The notes beneath the pieces are model-generated. The model was not told where the DNA came from and did not search any database. It was given only the letters and a program-made list of their open reading frames with translations. The position numbers and the translations under genes were made by a program. Shown in pieces: positions 24,784 to 34,003 of a stretch of DNA of 64,000 nucleotides (its first letter is position 1; every line of letters begins with the position of its first letter). Source of the DNA: Gemmatimonadales bacterium (lineage in GTDB: Bacteria; Gemmatimonadota; Gemmatimonadetes; Longimicrobiales; Gaopeijiaceae); NCBI GenBank assembly GCA_007692665.1, contig REBP01000109.1, positions 1-64,000 of the forward strand, written 5' to 3'.

Positions 24784-26202
24784 TCAGGGGAAGATGCCGC
24801 GCTCCTGGTACGCCCGCGCCACCTTCCCGATGGCCACCGCCATGCCGGCGCGGCGAAGGTCGGTGTCGTGGAGGATCGACATCTCGCGCATCTGCTCGTA
24901 CCCCGAGACCATGGTTTCCTCGAGCCCCGAGTTCACGAGATCTTCCTCGTCGGCCCCCACCGCCAGCTTTTCGAAGATACCGTCGTTGAAGCTCTGCCCG
25001 GTGAGCTCCTCCACGGCCCGGAGGATCCTGTGGTTCGCCATGGCCTCGAAGCGCTGCTCCATCCGGCCGAAGCGAATGTTCGAGAGGTTCTTGATCCACT
25101 CGAAGTACGAGACCGTTACGCCGCCTGCGTTCAGGAACATGTCGGGGATCACGAGGACGCCCCGCTCCCGGAGGATCTCGTCGGCGTCGGCGGTGGTGGG
25201 TCCGTTGGCGCCCTCGCCCAGGATCTTCGCCTGGATGTCGGGGGCATTGTCCTTCCGGATCACGCTCTCCAGGGCGGCGGGAATCAGGATGTCGCAGTCC
25301 CAGGTGAGTCCGTGCGCCCCCTCCTTCCCGCCCTCGATCTTCTCGTCGGCGTCCAGATCGAGGAGGGAGCCGCCCTCCTCCCGGTGCCTGTAGACCTCGT
25401 CCGCGCTGAACCCGTCGGCGCGGTAGGCCGCCCCCTCCCGCTCGAGGATTCCGACGATGACGGCCCCGTCCTCGGCCATGAACTTCGCCGCGTGGTACCC
25501 CACGTTCCCGAATCCCTGGATGACCACGCGCTTCCCGTCGAGCCCGGCGGAAAGCCCGAGCGGCTCCATGTCGGCCTTCCGGGAAACGGCCTCGCGGAGC
25601 CCGAAGTAGACGCCTCGCCCGGTGGCCTCCACCCGCCCGCGAACGCCCCCCTGGCTCAGCGGCTTGCCGGTCACCGCGCCCTGCGCGCTCACCTCGCCCT
25701 GGGAGAGGGAAAGGTAGGTGTCCGACATCCAGGCGATTTCCTGCGCGCCCACACCCATGTCGGGACCGGGGACGTCCACGCCGGGCCCGATGCAGTTGCG
25801 GCGCACGAGCTCGTAGGTGTAGCGGCGGATGATCCGCTCGAGCTCCCTCTCGGAGTAGTCGTCCTTCTCGATGCGAATCGCGCCCTTGGCCCCACCGAAG
25901 GGGATGTCCACCAGGGCGCACTTGTAGGTCATGAGGGCCGCCAGCGCCGTGACTTCGTCTTCGGAGGCATGCTTGGTGAGGCGCATGCCCCCCTTCACCG
26001 GCAGGCGGTGCTGGGAGTGGTGGGCCCGCCAGCCGTGAATGACCTCCACCTCGCCGTCGTCGCGCCTCAGGGGAAAGCTCACGTGGTAGACCGCGTTGCA
26101 TTCCTTGATCTGGCTCAGGATTCCGCGGGGAAGGTCCAGGAGGGCGGCGGCCCGGTCGAAGTGCCGGTTCACCTGCTCGAAGAACTTCGGCCGCTCGCTC
26201 AT
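24784..26202 (-). CDS. gdhA: Glu/Leu/Phe/Val dehydrogenase, probable glutamate dehydrogenase
   Basis: This is a 472-residue enzyme. The substrate side shows K70 in PVKGGMRL, K94 in YKCALVDIPFGG and the catalytic K106 in GGAKGAIRI. The nucleotide domain has VVIQGFGNVGYHAAKF (GxGxxG) followed by an acidic residue after the second strand, leaning to NAD. GEGANGPTTADADEIL and IPDMFLNAGGVTVSYFEW are standard for GDH. The length is slightly above the usual 415-450, due mostly to an extended C-terminus. The start overlaps the CDGSH gene stop by four bases (ATGA), so the two are translationally coupled. It links glutamate and 2-oxoglutarate. Confidence 0.92.
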   Translation of the reverse strand: MSERPKFFEQVNRHFDRAAALLDLPRGILSQIKECNAVYHVSFPLRRDDGEVEVIHGWRAHHSQHRLPVKGGMRLTKHASEDEVTALAALMTYKCALVDIPFGGAKGAIRIEKDDYSERELERIIRRYTYELVRRNCIGPGVDVPGPDMGVGAQEIAWMSDTYLSLSQGEVSAQGAVTGKPLSQGGVRGRVEATGRGVYFGLREAVSRKADMEPLGLSAGLDGKRVVIQGFGNVGYHAAKFMAEDGAVIVGILEREGAAYRADGFSADEVYRHREEGGSLLDLDADEKIEGGKEGAHGLTWDCDILIPAALESVIRKDNAPDIQAKILGEGANGPTTADADEILRERGVLVIPDMFLNAGGVTVSYFEWIKNLSNIRFGRMEQRFEAMANHRILRAVEELTGQSFNDGIFEKLAVGADEEDLVNSGLEETMVSGYEQMREMSILHDTDLRRAGMAVAIGKVARAYQERGIFP

Positions 26203-26456
26203 CCGGATTCTCCGCCCGCCTCCGCCTCCCGCACCGCTTTTGTCGCCGCATCCACCGCAGCCTCGGCACCGATGAAGCCGATCTTCGAGTGCGTACCGTC
26301 ACAGAATGGCTTGTTCGTGGATCCGCCGCACCGGCAGAGGTGGACGGGCTTGCCCTCCCTCGTGGGAAGGGAATTCCCGTCGGCATCCACGAGGTCGATC
26401 GCTCCCTCCACCTTGAGGGAGCCATTGCGGTTCACGGTGATGCGCACATTTGTCAT
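26199..26456 (-). CDS. CDGSH iron-sulfur domain protein
   Basis: This is an 85-residue protein. The [2Fe-2S] ligands are C41, C43, C52 and H56 in LCRCGGSTNKPFCDGTHSKIGF, the exact CDGSH/mitoNEET pattern with Thr for Ser. The N-terminal part has the short beta strands usual for single-domain bacterial members. The His ligand makes such clusters redox- and pH-sensitive. It overlaps the genes on both sides by four bases and so is made together with a YdjY-like secreted protein and glutamate dehydrogenase. The partner protein is unknown. Confidence 0.92.
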   Translation of the reverse strand: MTNVRITVNRNGSLKVEGAIDLVDADGNSLPTREGKPVHLCRCGGSTNKPFCDGTHSKIGFIGAEAAVDAATKAVREAEAGGESG

Positions 26457-27163
26457 GGAAGATCCAGCGTGAAGGTCATCTGTACCCGCGTGCCCTCGGG
26501 GGGCATGCGGCGGGTCGGGTGGAAGAGGGTGAGCCCCCGCTGGTGGTCCCGGATCGTGTAGGCGGCGTTGGACACCACGCCCCCCGGACACGAAAAGAGG
26601 CAGAGGATGCAGCCGGAGTCCCAGTGGTGGTTGTGCTCCTCGTTTCCCCCGAACCGGAGGTCCAGGCCTGCTCCCCCGGGGTCGTCCAGGAGTTCCGCCA
26701 GCGGGACTTCTCCGTTCGACCCCGCCCACCGCACCGTCACCGATACGGGGGACCCCTGAACCCGGCTGGCGGGCTGGGGCACGAAGGGGACCCAACGCAG
26801 GTTCCATGCCGCCATGGGCACCCCTCCGCCGTCCTCCGCACCCAGTTCGCGGAACACCCGGGCGAGGGTCGTGTCGGGCACCGAAGTCAGGAAGAGGGCC
26901 TTTCCGGCCGCGCTGCCGTTGCGGTTCACGACGGCGTGGTACTGGTGGTCCGGCGGAAGACCGGCGGCGAACGCCTCGGGGTGGGCCACCGCGTCGAACG
27001 TCACCGAACGCGCCTCGTGATCCACGTGGAAACCGTGCTGCGCCGAAAGGGGGGTCGGAGCCGGGAGCGAGAGACCGGCGCCCACGACGGAGAGCCAGGC
27101 CATCGAGGCCAGGCGGCCCCGGAGCCGGCGGGGCGATCGGATGATCGAGAGGGGCGCCGTCAT
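26453..27163 (-). CDS. YdjY-domain-like exported protein
   Basis: This is a 236-residue protein. An Arg-rich N-tail and a hydrophobic stretch ending PTPLSAQ form a signal peptide. The mature part has VDHEARSVTFDAVAHPEAF near its start. Toward the end is HHWDSGCILCLFSCPGGVVS, a three-Cys cluster followed by NAAYTIRDH. This Cys cluster and the 'value of converted redox metal' type of fold resemble the YdjY family, but I assign it by eye only. The cysteines could bind a metal or cluster. It sits in a four-gene operon, 3 bp after the CHRD lipoprotein gene and overlapping the CDGSH gene. Confidence 0.5.
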   Translation of the reverse strand: MTAPLSIIRSPRRLRGRLASMAWLSVVGAGLSLPAPTPLSAQHGFHVDHEARSVTFDAVAHPEAFAAGLPPDHQYHAVVNRNGSAAGKALFLTSVPDTTLARVFRELGAEDGGGVPMAAWNLRWVPFVPQPASRVQGSPVSVTVRWAGSNGEVPLAELLDDPGGAGLDLRFGGNEEHNHHWDSGCILCLFSCPGGVVSNAAYTIRDHQRGLTLFHPTRRMPPEGTRVQMTFTLDLP

Positions 27164-27166
27164 GGC

Positions 27167-27667
27167 TCAGCGGCCCTCGTGCCCCTCCATGTTGCCGCAG
27201 GCCAGGGGGGTCCCCCCCTCGCCATGGACCATGATGAAGTGTGGGGAGTCCGTTCCGACCTCGTCGGCCTCCAGCGTGGTCGTGGAGGTCCCGGTCCCGT
27301 CGGCAAGGCCGGCCACCGGGTTCAGGGGGACCACCACGGGGCCGCCCGAGGCACACGTTCCGGCATGGATATGGGCGGCGTACTGGGCCTCACCGGGGAG
27401 CCCTTCCAGTTCGAGGATCACCACCACCGCATCGTCCGAATGCATGGCCATGGCCTCCCCCGACACACCGGACGCGTTCATGGTTTCCAGCGCGATGGTC
27501 ACGTGCATCATCGTGTCCATGGGGGAAGGGGACGCTTCCACCGCAGGCGCCGTGTCCGGCTGGATCGTCGGGTCGTCGACGGGTGCCTCGTCACCGCAGG
27601 CTGCCACGCCCAGGGAAACGAGGGCCGCGGTGCCGAGAAGACGGAGGGAGCGAAAAGAGTGGGCCAT
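27167..27667 (-). CDS. CHRD/SOD-like lipoprotein
   Basis: The start at 27667 follows AAGGAG. The 166-residue product has a lipobox (VSLGVAACGDE, Cys about residue 24) and a Thr/Pro/Asp-rich linker. Its body carries VVVILELEGLPGEAQYAAHI followed by HAGTCASGGPVVVPLNP and a late HFIMVHGEGG...ACG. The 'HIHAG.C..GGPVV' core is shared by CHRD domains and Cu/Zn-SOD-like folds. The two cysteines (HAGTC, LACG) could form the disulfide of that fold. The complete set of copper ligands cannot be confirmed. It heads the operon with the YdjY-like, CDGSH and glutamate dehydrogenase genes. Confidence 0.6.
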   Translation of the reverse strand: MAHSFRSLRLLGTAALVSLGVAACGDEAPVDDPTIQPDTAPAVEASPSPMDTMMHVTIALETMNASGVSGEAMAMHSDDAVVVILELEGLPGEAQYAAHIHAGTCASGGPVVVPLNPVAGLADGTGTSTTTLEADEVGTDSPHFIMVHGEGGTPLACGNMEGHEGR

Positions 27668-27968
27668 GACGGACTCCTTGAGCAGTGCGGAGAAGAATTC
27701 TGGAGAGGGTGTGATTGCTTTGGATTGTCGTGGAAGGTCCGCCCCGCCCGCGGCATGCGCTCGGCGTCGCCGCGCCGATGGGGTCGGGTACAGCGAAACA
27801 GTATGGGGGTGGATGCGGCGGTTCCGCCAGATGGTTGCCCTCAACGGGGGCCCGGCGGGGAACCTTGGACGGGGTCGGGGGCTCAAGTAGATTCGAGCCG
27901 CAGGATCCGTACGGGTCCTGACGTCGGGCCCGATGCGGACCGGCATTCCCGGATGGCTGGAGACAGGC
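27668..27968. promoter_or_regulatory. Divergent control region with a 20-bp near-palindrome (27901-27920)
   Basis: This 301-bp gap separates the CHRD-led operon (minus) from ispG (plus). CAGGATCCG-TA-CGGGTCCTG at 27901-27920 is a near-perfect palindrome (one mismatch per arm), 49 bp before the ispG start, and is a plausible operator or leader hairpin. AT-richer sequence at 27705-27735 may hold the minus-strand promoter; I cannot fix its hexamers. Confidence 0.4.
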
Positions 27969-29282
27969 GTGAGCAACTGGAAGCGACGACAGACGGTAAC
28001 CGTCGACATCGGCGGCGTGAAGGTGGGAAGCGAGCACCCGGTGGTGGTCCAGTCCATGACCAACACCGACACCGCCGACGTGGAAAAGTCCGTGACCCAG
28101 GTGGAGGCCCTCGCCGCCGCCGGGAGCGAGATCGTCCGGGTCACGGTGAACAACCACGAGGCGGCAAGGGCCGTCCCCGAGATCGTGGCGCGCCTCCGGA
28201 ATCGGGGGGTCACCACGCCCATCGTCGGGGACTTCCACTACAACGGGCACCTCCTCCTCCGGGATCACCCGGAATGCGCCCGGACGCTGGGCAAGTACCG
28301 CATCAACCCCGGCAACGTGGGGACCAAGCGCCGCGACGAGAACTTCCAGCAGATCGTTGCCATCGCCGTCGAGAACGACAAGCCGGTGCGGATCGGCGTG
28401 AACTGGGGGTCGCTGGACCAGGATCTCCTCACCGACATGATGGACCGGAACGCTGCCCAGCCGAAGCCGCTGGATGCCCCGGCGGTGCTCCGGGCCGCCA
28501 TCATCGAGAGCGCCGTGCGGTCGGCGGAGCTGGCGGAGCGCACCGGGCTCCGTCCCGACCAGATCCTGCTGTCGGCCAAGGTCTCGGAGGTCTCCGAGCT
28601 GGTGGCGGTTTACCAGCAGCTCGCCGCCAGGCTCGACGCCTCCGGGCTCCTGTATCCCCTCCACCTGGGCCTCACCGAGGCCGGCATGGGTGCCAAGGGC
28701 ATCGTCGCGTCCTCGGTGGCCCTCGCCCCCCTCCTCATCGCCGGGATCGGCGACACGATCCGCATCTCGCTCACCCCCGAGCCCGGAGGCGACCGGACCC
28801 TCGAGGTCCAGGTCGGCCAGCAGATCCTCCAGTCGCTGGGCATCCGGAGCTTCGAGCCCCAGGTCACCTCCTGCCCCGGATGCGGCCGTACCACCTCCAC
28901 CTTCTTCCAGGAGATGGCCCAGGACATCCAGGCGTACCTCCGCCAGCAACTCCCCGTCTGGAGGGAGCGCTATCCCGGCGTGGAGGACCTGTCGGTGGCG
29001 GTCATGGGATGCGTGGTGAACGGCCCGGGCGAGTCCCGGCACTCGGACATCGGCATCTCGCTCCCCGGTACCTTCGAGGAGCCCAAGGCCCCGGTCTACG
29101 TCGACGGCGAGCACTACACGACGCTCAAGGGCGAGGGGCTGGTGGAGGAATTCAAGGGAATCCTCGAGGCGTACGTGGAGCGGCGGTACGGGGTCGGAGG
29201 GGCCGGCAGGGCAGAGGCGTCGACGGGGGTCCCCCTCGGAGCCGGGGAACCCGCGGTGACGGTCCCCGGCGGCGGCGGCTGA
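27969..29282 (+). CDS. ispG: 4-hydroxy-3-methylbut-2-enyl diphosphate synthase (IspG/GcpE)
   Basis: I choose GTG at 27969, which follows CTGGAGA and gives 437 residues starting [20 protein letters not shown], as in other IspG proteins; an ATG at 27933 lacks a binding site. The enzyme is the [4Fe-4S] step of the MEP isoprenoid pathway, converting MEcPP to HMBPP. The N-terminal barrel has [15 protein letters not shown] and [11 protein letters not shown]. Cluster ligands are in the C-terminal domain: SCPGCGRT and [18 protein letters not shown]. The last 30 residues are Gly-rich and look dispensable. It is a single gene, ending in the first member of a repeated hairpin family. Confidence 0.94.
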   Translation: MSNWKRRQTVTVDIGGVKVGSEHPVVVQSMTNTDTADVEKSVTQVEALAAAGSEIVRVTVNNHEAARAVPEIVARLRNRGVTTPIVGDFHYNGHLLLRDHPECARTLGKYRINPGNVGTKRRDENFQQIVAIAVENDKPVRIGVNWGSLDQDLLTDMMDRNAAQPKPLDAPAVLRAAIIESAVRSAELAERTGLRPDQILLSAKVSEVSELVAVYQQLAARLDASGLLYPLHLGLTEAGMGAKGIVASSVALAPLLIAGIGDTIRISLTPEPGGDRTLEVQVGQQILQSLGIRSFEPQVTSCPGCGRTTSTFFQEMAQDIQAYLRQQLPVWRERYPGVEDLSVAVMGCVVNGPGESRHSDIGISLPGTFEEPKAPVYVDGEHYTTLKGEGLVEEFKGILEAYVERRYGVGGAGRAEASTGVPLGAGEPAVTVPGGGG

Positions 29283-29323
29283 CTGCGGCCTTCCCGAAGC
29301 CCCCGGGCCGCGGACCCGGTTGG

Positions 29324-29370
29324 AACGACGAACCCCCCGGTGACTGGATGCCACCGGGGGGTTCGTCGTT
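29324..29370. terminator. Terminator hairpin, copy 1 of a repeated family
   Basis: A 19-bp perfect stem (29324-29342 with 29352-29370) has a 9-base loop and lies between convergent ispG and susD-1. The core GATGCCACCGGGGGG is shared with copies at 33902-33942 and 38622-38660, while the outer stem here is AACGACGAA/TTCGTCGTT. The distal TT run is short. It can act on both strands. Confidence 0.8.
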
Positions 29371-29401
29371 CGCGCACGTCGGTCCGTGAGGCAGTCCTGC
29401 C

Positions 29402-30676
29402 TCAGGAAACGTTGGGGTTGGCGTTTCGCTCCACCTCCGGCAGGGGGAAGCACCGCACGTCACCGTACACACCACCCTGGCGATAGGCCGTACCGGAGGC
29501 CGGTACCTGGGGAAGGTCGAAGCGCCGCATGTCGTTCAGGTGGTGACCCTCGAGGAAGAGTTCCCTCGCGCGCTCCACCCTTACCTGCGCGGCGATCTCG
29601 GCCGTCGTTCCGCCGGCGTAGGTCGGCAGCCCGTGGTGGTTCCGCAGGAGGTTGATCCGGGTCACCGCCTCCTGGCCTCCCTCGACCTCGGCAATGATGA
29701 GGTGCGCTTCCCGCCAGGTGGCGATGGGGAGGGACGAATCGCGAAGAGTCGCCGCGCGTGAACTTCCGTACTTGGTCACGAGCCAGACCGGAGTCTGGCT
29801 GTCGTGGCCCACGGTGTTGGTATTGATCACGTTCACGCGGGAGTCCGGCACTCCACCCACCATGAGGTCGCGGAAGGCAGGGGCCACCGTCACGCGGCCC
29901 CCGAAGAACTCGTCACCCACCCGGTTCCACCGCCGGGCCGAGGCGCTTGACGCGGTCGCCACGACCTGGAACCGGGGGTTCAGCCCCAGGGCCGCCCGGG
30001 CGTCCGCCGCTGCCAGACTCCCGTTCCCCAGGTTCAGGTGCGTGCGGGCGCGTCCCAGCAGGGCCATGGCTTCCGTTGGCTGGTCCCCTGCGATGCGGGC
30101 GGATTCGATGGCCCGACCGAACCGCGCGACGGCGGCTTCGAAGGCCTGGGCCGGCTGCACCTCCGGGCCCTCTTCCTGGATGACCACCGAGCAGAATCCC
30201 TCGCCCAGGAGGAGGTGGCTGTAGCCCGAATAGGCCGCGGCCTGGCCGATGAGCCGGGTCCGGTTCGCCACCTGGGCATCGCTCCACTCGTCCAGGCGCG
30301 CAAGCGCGTTGTCTGCGGACCACCGGGCCGTGGAGAGCGGCCGGTAGATGCCGGGGGGGTTGCCCGCACAGGAGTTCAGGCCATAGGGCGAAGAATCCGT
30401 GATGGTTCGCTGGTCCAGCGGGAACCGGCCCGCCGTCACCGAGGCGTCCTGCAGTTCGTTGCCGAGGACGCCGGAGTTCACGATGTAGGCGCCCAGGGCG
30501 CAGTCGAAATCGGAAATGGTCCCCGACACCAGGAAGGCGGCGTTCTGGGGGTCGTTCAGGTCGTTGGCGTCCACGACCCCGGGTGCCTCCACGTTCAGGA
30601 TGCTTTCGCATCCCGCGAAGGTTACCAGGGCAGCAAGGAGAGCCGCGGAACGGATCGCGCTGTTTTGACGTGTCAT
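29402..30676 (-). CDS. SusD/RagB-like outer-membrane lipoprotein 1
   Basis: This is a 424-residue protein with a strong GAAGGAGG before the start. Signal and lipobox ALVTFAGC put the lipid Cys at about residue 23. A helical TPR-like body (AMALLGRARTHLNLGNGSLA) and the C-terminal VRVERARELFLEGHHLNDMR are typical of RagB/SusD proteins, which sit over the SusC barrel and capture glycans or peptides. It starts 14 bp after the SusC-1 stop. It is shorter and clearly different from SusD-2 and SusD-3 (no CDLG lipobox, no FCDAVI motif), so this pair belongs to another subgroup. The ligand is unknown. Confidence 0.88.
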   Translation of the reverse strand: MTRQNSAIRSAALLAALVTFAGCESILNVEAPGVVDANDLNDPQNAAFLVSGTISDFDCALGAYIVNSGVLGNELQDASVTAGRFPLDQRTITDSSPYGLNSCAGNPPGIYRPLSTARWSADNALARLDEWSDAQVANRTRLIGQAAAYSGYSHLLLGEGFCSVVIQEEGPEVQPAQAFEAAVARFGRAIESARIAGDQPTEAMALLGRARTHLNLGNGSLAAADARAALGLNPRFQVVATASSASARRWNRVGDEFFGGRVTVAPAFRDLMVGGVPDSRVNVINTNTVGHDSQTPVWLVTKYGSSRAATLRDSSLPIATWREAHLIIAEVEGGQEAVTRINLLRNHHGLPTYAGGTTAEIAAQVRVERARELFLEGHHLNDMRRFDLPQVPASGTAYRQGGVYGDVRCFPLPEVERNANPNVS

Positions 30677-30690
30677 GGTTCGGCCCTCCT

Positions 30691-33600
30691 TCAGAAGGTG
30701 ATGTTGACGGAGGTGACGAACGAGGTCAGCTGCGGGAGGTGGTTCTGCTCCAGCCCCCCGAACAGCCCTCGGGCACCGCCCAGGAAGCGGGCTTCCGGGT
30801 CCATCCCTGTCCAGTTCGTGATCGTCCCCAGGTTCCGCGCCGAGAGGCTGACCGAGGCGCGGGAAGCGCCGATCCGGTTGGCCAGATCCGTGGGAAGGGC
30901 GATGTTCGCCGACACCTCCCGGAACCTGAGGAAACTGGAGTTGTTCGTGTACTCGGCTCCGAAGACGTCTCCGCGCTGGTAGGCGGCGAGGCGGGTGGGG
31001 TGGGAGTCCACGAAGGCGGTGGGGTCGGCGTTCTCCTCGCAGATGTTGAAGAGGGAGCAGCGCACCCGGGTGACATGGTCCCACTTGTAGAACCCGGCCT
31101 TGAAGTCCATGAGGCCGTAGAGCCGCACCCGGTTGTGAAGCGTCACGGTCGCGCCGAAGGCGCCCTGCCAGAGCGGCTCGCTCCTCCCGATGAAGACGGC
31201 AGGTGCGACCACAGTGTTGCCGTCGTAGCAGGGGGTGGTACCGCCCGCGCCGTCATCACACATCATGGAGGCGTTCTGCACCTGTCCGGCCTCGTTGAAC
31301 TCTGCCGACACGATGCGCTGGTTGAAGAAGCTCGCGATGGGGTACCCGACCTTGTGGGTCACGCCGAACCCGAGACCGATTTCGTCCTGCTCGCCGAGGC
31401 TGATGACCTCACTGTCGTTCCGGGAAATCGAGAACGTCGTCTCGAGCCGGAAGGTGGGGGTCTCAACCGGCTGGGTCGTGAGCACAGCCTCGAAGCCCGA
31501 GTTCCGGACTTCTCCCACGTTGATGAACCGCGAACCGGGGAACCCGGTTGATGGCGCCACCGGCTGGAGCAGGATCGCATCCCGGGTGCGCTGCTGGTAG
31601 TAGGTGAAGTCGATTCCGGCCCGATCGCGCAGGATGCCTGCCTCGAACCCGATTTCGAACTCCTCGCCCTTCTCCGGACCGAGGTCGGGATTGCCCACGC
31701 CGCCCGGGGTTACGGTCGCCGCATCCCCGGGGCCGGCCACCGCGCTGAAGGTCCGAAGTGCGTCGAAGGCGCCTGGCTGTTCTCCGGCCCGTCCGTACGC
31801 GGAGCGAAGCCGGAGGTCGCTCATCCAGCCCACGTCCCAGAAATCCTCTTCGGAGAGGACCCAGGTTCCGGAGATCTTCGGGTAGTAGACCAGTTCGAAG
31901 TTCTCACCGAAGGCGCTGTGGTCGTCGGCCCGAAGCCCAAGGGTGATGTACCGGCGGTCGTTCCAGGAGAACTGCTGCTGGGCGAACACGCCCAGGCTCA
32001 CGCTCTGAACAAAGGTCTCGCCCGAACTCCGTTCGGCGGTCGCATTGATGACCCGGAGCCCGGGGAGCGCGAACTCGACGCCGGATGCGCTGACGGCCCT
32101 GAGCATCCGGTCGTAGTACTGGGTCCCGAAGGACGTCTGCGACGTCAGGTTCTCGCTCACGGACAGGGAGATGCTTCCACTGTAGTCGAGCGTGTAGTTC
32201 GTGATGTCACGGCGGCCCACGTCCTTTCCGCCGCGCCCGGTGGGCGACCACTCACGGTAGATCTGGCTGATCTCGGTCAGGGTCTGGTCATCCTCGCGGG
32301 TGTCGTCCAGGCCGAAGATCACGCGCTGGGTGAACCATTCCGTGGGCCGGTGATTGGCCTGGATGCTCCCCGTGAACCGCCCCAGTTCCTGTGTACGGCT
32401 GGTGGCATTCCAGTAGTACTCGGGAGCGAAACTCCGGCCCCCCCGCCGGCGGTCGGTACCGTCCTCCAGCTGCACCCGGTTGGGGTCGTTGGTCCCGAAG
32501 TGGAAGGGCGTCGAGAAGTAGCTGGCCCAGGTCACCCCTCCGCAGCCGCCTTCGCATGCGAGGTTGAAGGTGCCCCGGGTGTAGCCGACGTTGCCGGTGA
32601 GCTCCAGCCGGGGGGAGGCCATGACGGAGAGGTTGACCCTGGCCCCCCTGCGGGAGACCGAGTTGTCCAGGTCCGCCCCCTGCTCCGCATCCCAGTTGCC
32701 GGACACGTGGTAGCGGAAATCGGCGCTCCCTCCGCTCAGGCTCAGGTTGTAGTTCTGAACGTGTCCGGTGCGCCAGAGAGGGGTTCCGCGCGCGGCCTCG
32801 GTGGCGGCGAAGTTGAGCGATTCAACCTGGCCGGTGTTCGGGTTGCGCCAGTAGTTGGTCGGTACCCGGCCCTCCGAATCCGCGAACCAGTTGGCACCCT
32901 GCCGAACGGAGAAGTTCCACTCGGGCATGCCCTGGGCCCCCCGCTTCGTGATGATCTGGATCACGCCGTTGGCGGCCTCCGTGCCGTAGAGCGTCGCTGC
33001 GGCGGGCCCCTTGATGATCTCGATGCTCTCGATGTCGTCGGGGTTGAAGTCGTTGATTCGGGAGATCACGCTGGACCCGAAGGCCTGGTTGACGGGGCCG
33101 GAATTCTGCGCGTTGTCCACCCGCACGCCGTCCACGTAGAGGAGCGGCGTGTTGGAGAGCGAGATGGAGGAGGAGCCCCGGATGCGAATCTGCGAACCGC
33201 TCCCGACCATGCCGGTGCCGGGGGTGATCGTGACCCCGGGAGCGCGGGCATTCAGCAGGGACTGCATGTCGCTCACGGGGTTCAGCTCCATGACGTCGGC
33301 GGCCCGGATGGACGAAACGACGTTCCCGATGGCCCGTCGCTCGGTTCCTCCTGCCGTCCCCGTCACGACGACCTCGTCGAGGGCCACGGCCGAGGTGGCG
33401 AGCTGGAAGTTCAGCGTGGCGGTCTGGCCCTCGCTGACCTGGACGGTCCGGGTCTCCGAGCGGAAGCCGAGGGAAATGGCCCGGATCTGCCGCTCGCCGG
33501 TGGCCACTCCGGTGAGGGTGAAGCGCCCGTCGGCCCCGGAGATGGCGCCCTGCTGGGTTCCGACGACCACGACCTGGACCCCGCTGAGCGGGTTCCCGGC

Positions 33601-33759
33601 CGGGTTGCTGATCACCCCCGTCACCGTCCCCGTCTGGGCAGCGGCAGACGCGGGCGACATGCCGAGGAGCAGAAGGACGGGTAGGAGGAGGAGCGCGGTG
33701 GAGGTGCTTCGGAGTCCTGCCCGGCCGGGAGGCCGGGCTGCGTACCTGGATCGGATCAT
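30691..33759 (-). CDS. SusC/RagA-like TonB-dependent receptor 1
   Basis: This 1022-residue outer-membrane transporter starts after GGGAG. Signal peptide to about residue 41 (SPASAAAQ). A carboxypeptidase-like beta domain follows (TGTVTGVISNPAGNPLSGVQ, about 43-125), then the SusC signature and TonB box-like ALDEVVVTG. The plug has LLNARAPGVTITPG, SQIRIRGSSSISLSNTPLLY and IESIEIIKGPAAATLYG. The rest is the 22-strand barrel, ending in an aromatic-poor NITF. It takes up an oligomeric substrate with energy from TonB. It is the first gene of operon 1 and has its own promoter. Confidence 0.92.
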   Translation of the reverse strand: MIRSRYAARPPGRAGLRSTSTALLLLPVLLLLGMSPASAAAQTGTVTGVISNPAGNPLSGVQVVVVGTQQGAISGADGRFTLTGVATGERQIRAISLGFRSETRTVQVSEGQTATLNFQLATSAVALDEVVVTGTAGGTERRAIGNVVSSIRAADVMELNPVSDMQSLLNARAPGVTITPGTGMVGSGSQIRIRGSSSISLSNTPLLYVDGVRVDNAQNSGPVNQAFGSSVISRINDFNPDDIESIEIIKGPAAATLYGTEAANGVIQIITKRGAQGMPEWNFSVRQGANWFADSEGRVPTNYWRNPNTGQVESLNFAATEAARGTPLWRTGHVQNYNLSLSGGSADFRYHVSGNWDAEQGADLDNSVSRRGARVNLSVMASPRLELTGNVGYTRGTFNLACEGGCGGVTWASYFSTPFHFGTNDPNRVQLEDGTDRRRGGRSFAPEYYWNATSRTQELGRFTGSIQANHRPTEWFTQRVIFGLDDTREDDQTLTEISQIYREWSPTGRGGKDVGRRDITNYTLDYSGSISLSVSENLTSQTSFGTQYYDRMLRAVSASGVEFALPGLRVINATAERSSGETFVQSVSLGVFAQQQFSWNDRRYITLGLRADDHSAFGENFELVYYPKISGTWVLSEEDFWDVGWMSDLRLRSAYGRAGEQPGAFDALRTFSAVAGPGDAATVTPGGVGNPDLGPEKGEEFEIGFEAGILRDRAGIDFTYYQQRTRDAILLQPVAPSTGFPGSRFINVGEVRNSGFEAVLTTQPVETPTFRLETTFSISRNDSEVISLGEQDEIGLGFGVTHKVGYPIASFFNQRIVSAEFNEAGQVQNASMMCDDGAGGTTPCYDGNTVVAPAVFIGRSEPLWQGAFGATVTLHNRVRLYGLMDFKAGFYKWDHVTRVRCSLFNICEENADPTAFVDSHPTRLAAYQRGDVFGAEYTNNSSFLRFREVSANIALPTDLANRIGASRASVSLSARNLGTITNWTGMDPEARFLGGARGLFGGLEQNHLPQLTSFVTSVNITF

Positions 33760-33821
33760 GGTGGGCTCCCTTGAAGAAATGGCGGTGGGGGGAGGCGGCG
33801 GGACGGGGAGTCGCTCCGGAA

Positions 33822-33851
33822 ACGTTACGATACAGGCACCCGGAAATACAA
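33822..33851 (-). promoter_or_regulatory. Predicted promoter of susC-susD operon 1
   Basis: On the minus strand TTGTAT (33846-33851) is followed after 18 bp by TAACGTT (first six bases 33822-33827). The layout TTG, 21 bases, TAnnTT is the same as upstream of operons 2 and 3 and fits the -33/-7 promoter type of Bacteroidota. The distance to the start codon is about 60 bp. The block upstream of the -35, shared by operons 2 and 3, is absent here. Confidence 0.5.
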
Positions 33852-33901
33852 GATTATTGTTCCGGAAGGTGTTCGAGGCGCAGTGTTTGCGCCCCGAAAT
33901 G

Positions 33902-33942
33902 CAGAGACCCCCCGGTGGCTGGATGCCACCGGGGGGTCTCTG
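33902..33942. terminator. Terminator hairpin, copy 2 of a repeated family
   Basis: CAGAGACCCCCCGGTGGC (33902-33919) pairs perfectly over 18 bp with 33925-33942 around loop TGGAT. It lies 61 bp past the susD-2 stop. The core is the same as copies 1 and 3, but the outer stem is CAGAGA/TCTCTG. Confidence 0.8.
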
Positions 33943-34003
33943 TGCCGCAGTGCGATCCCCCCCTCCGCCGCGGGGGCGGGGGCGGGGAGTCCTCGGTTCC
34001 GAT

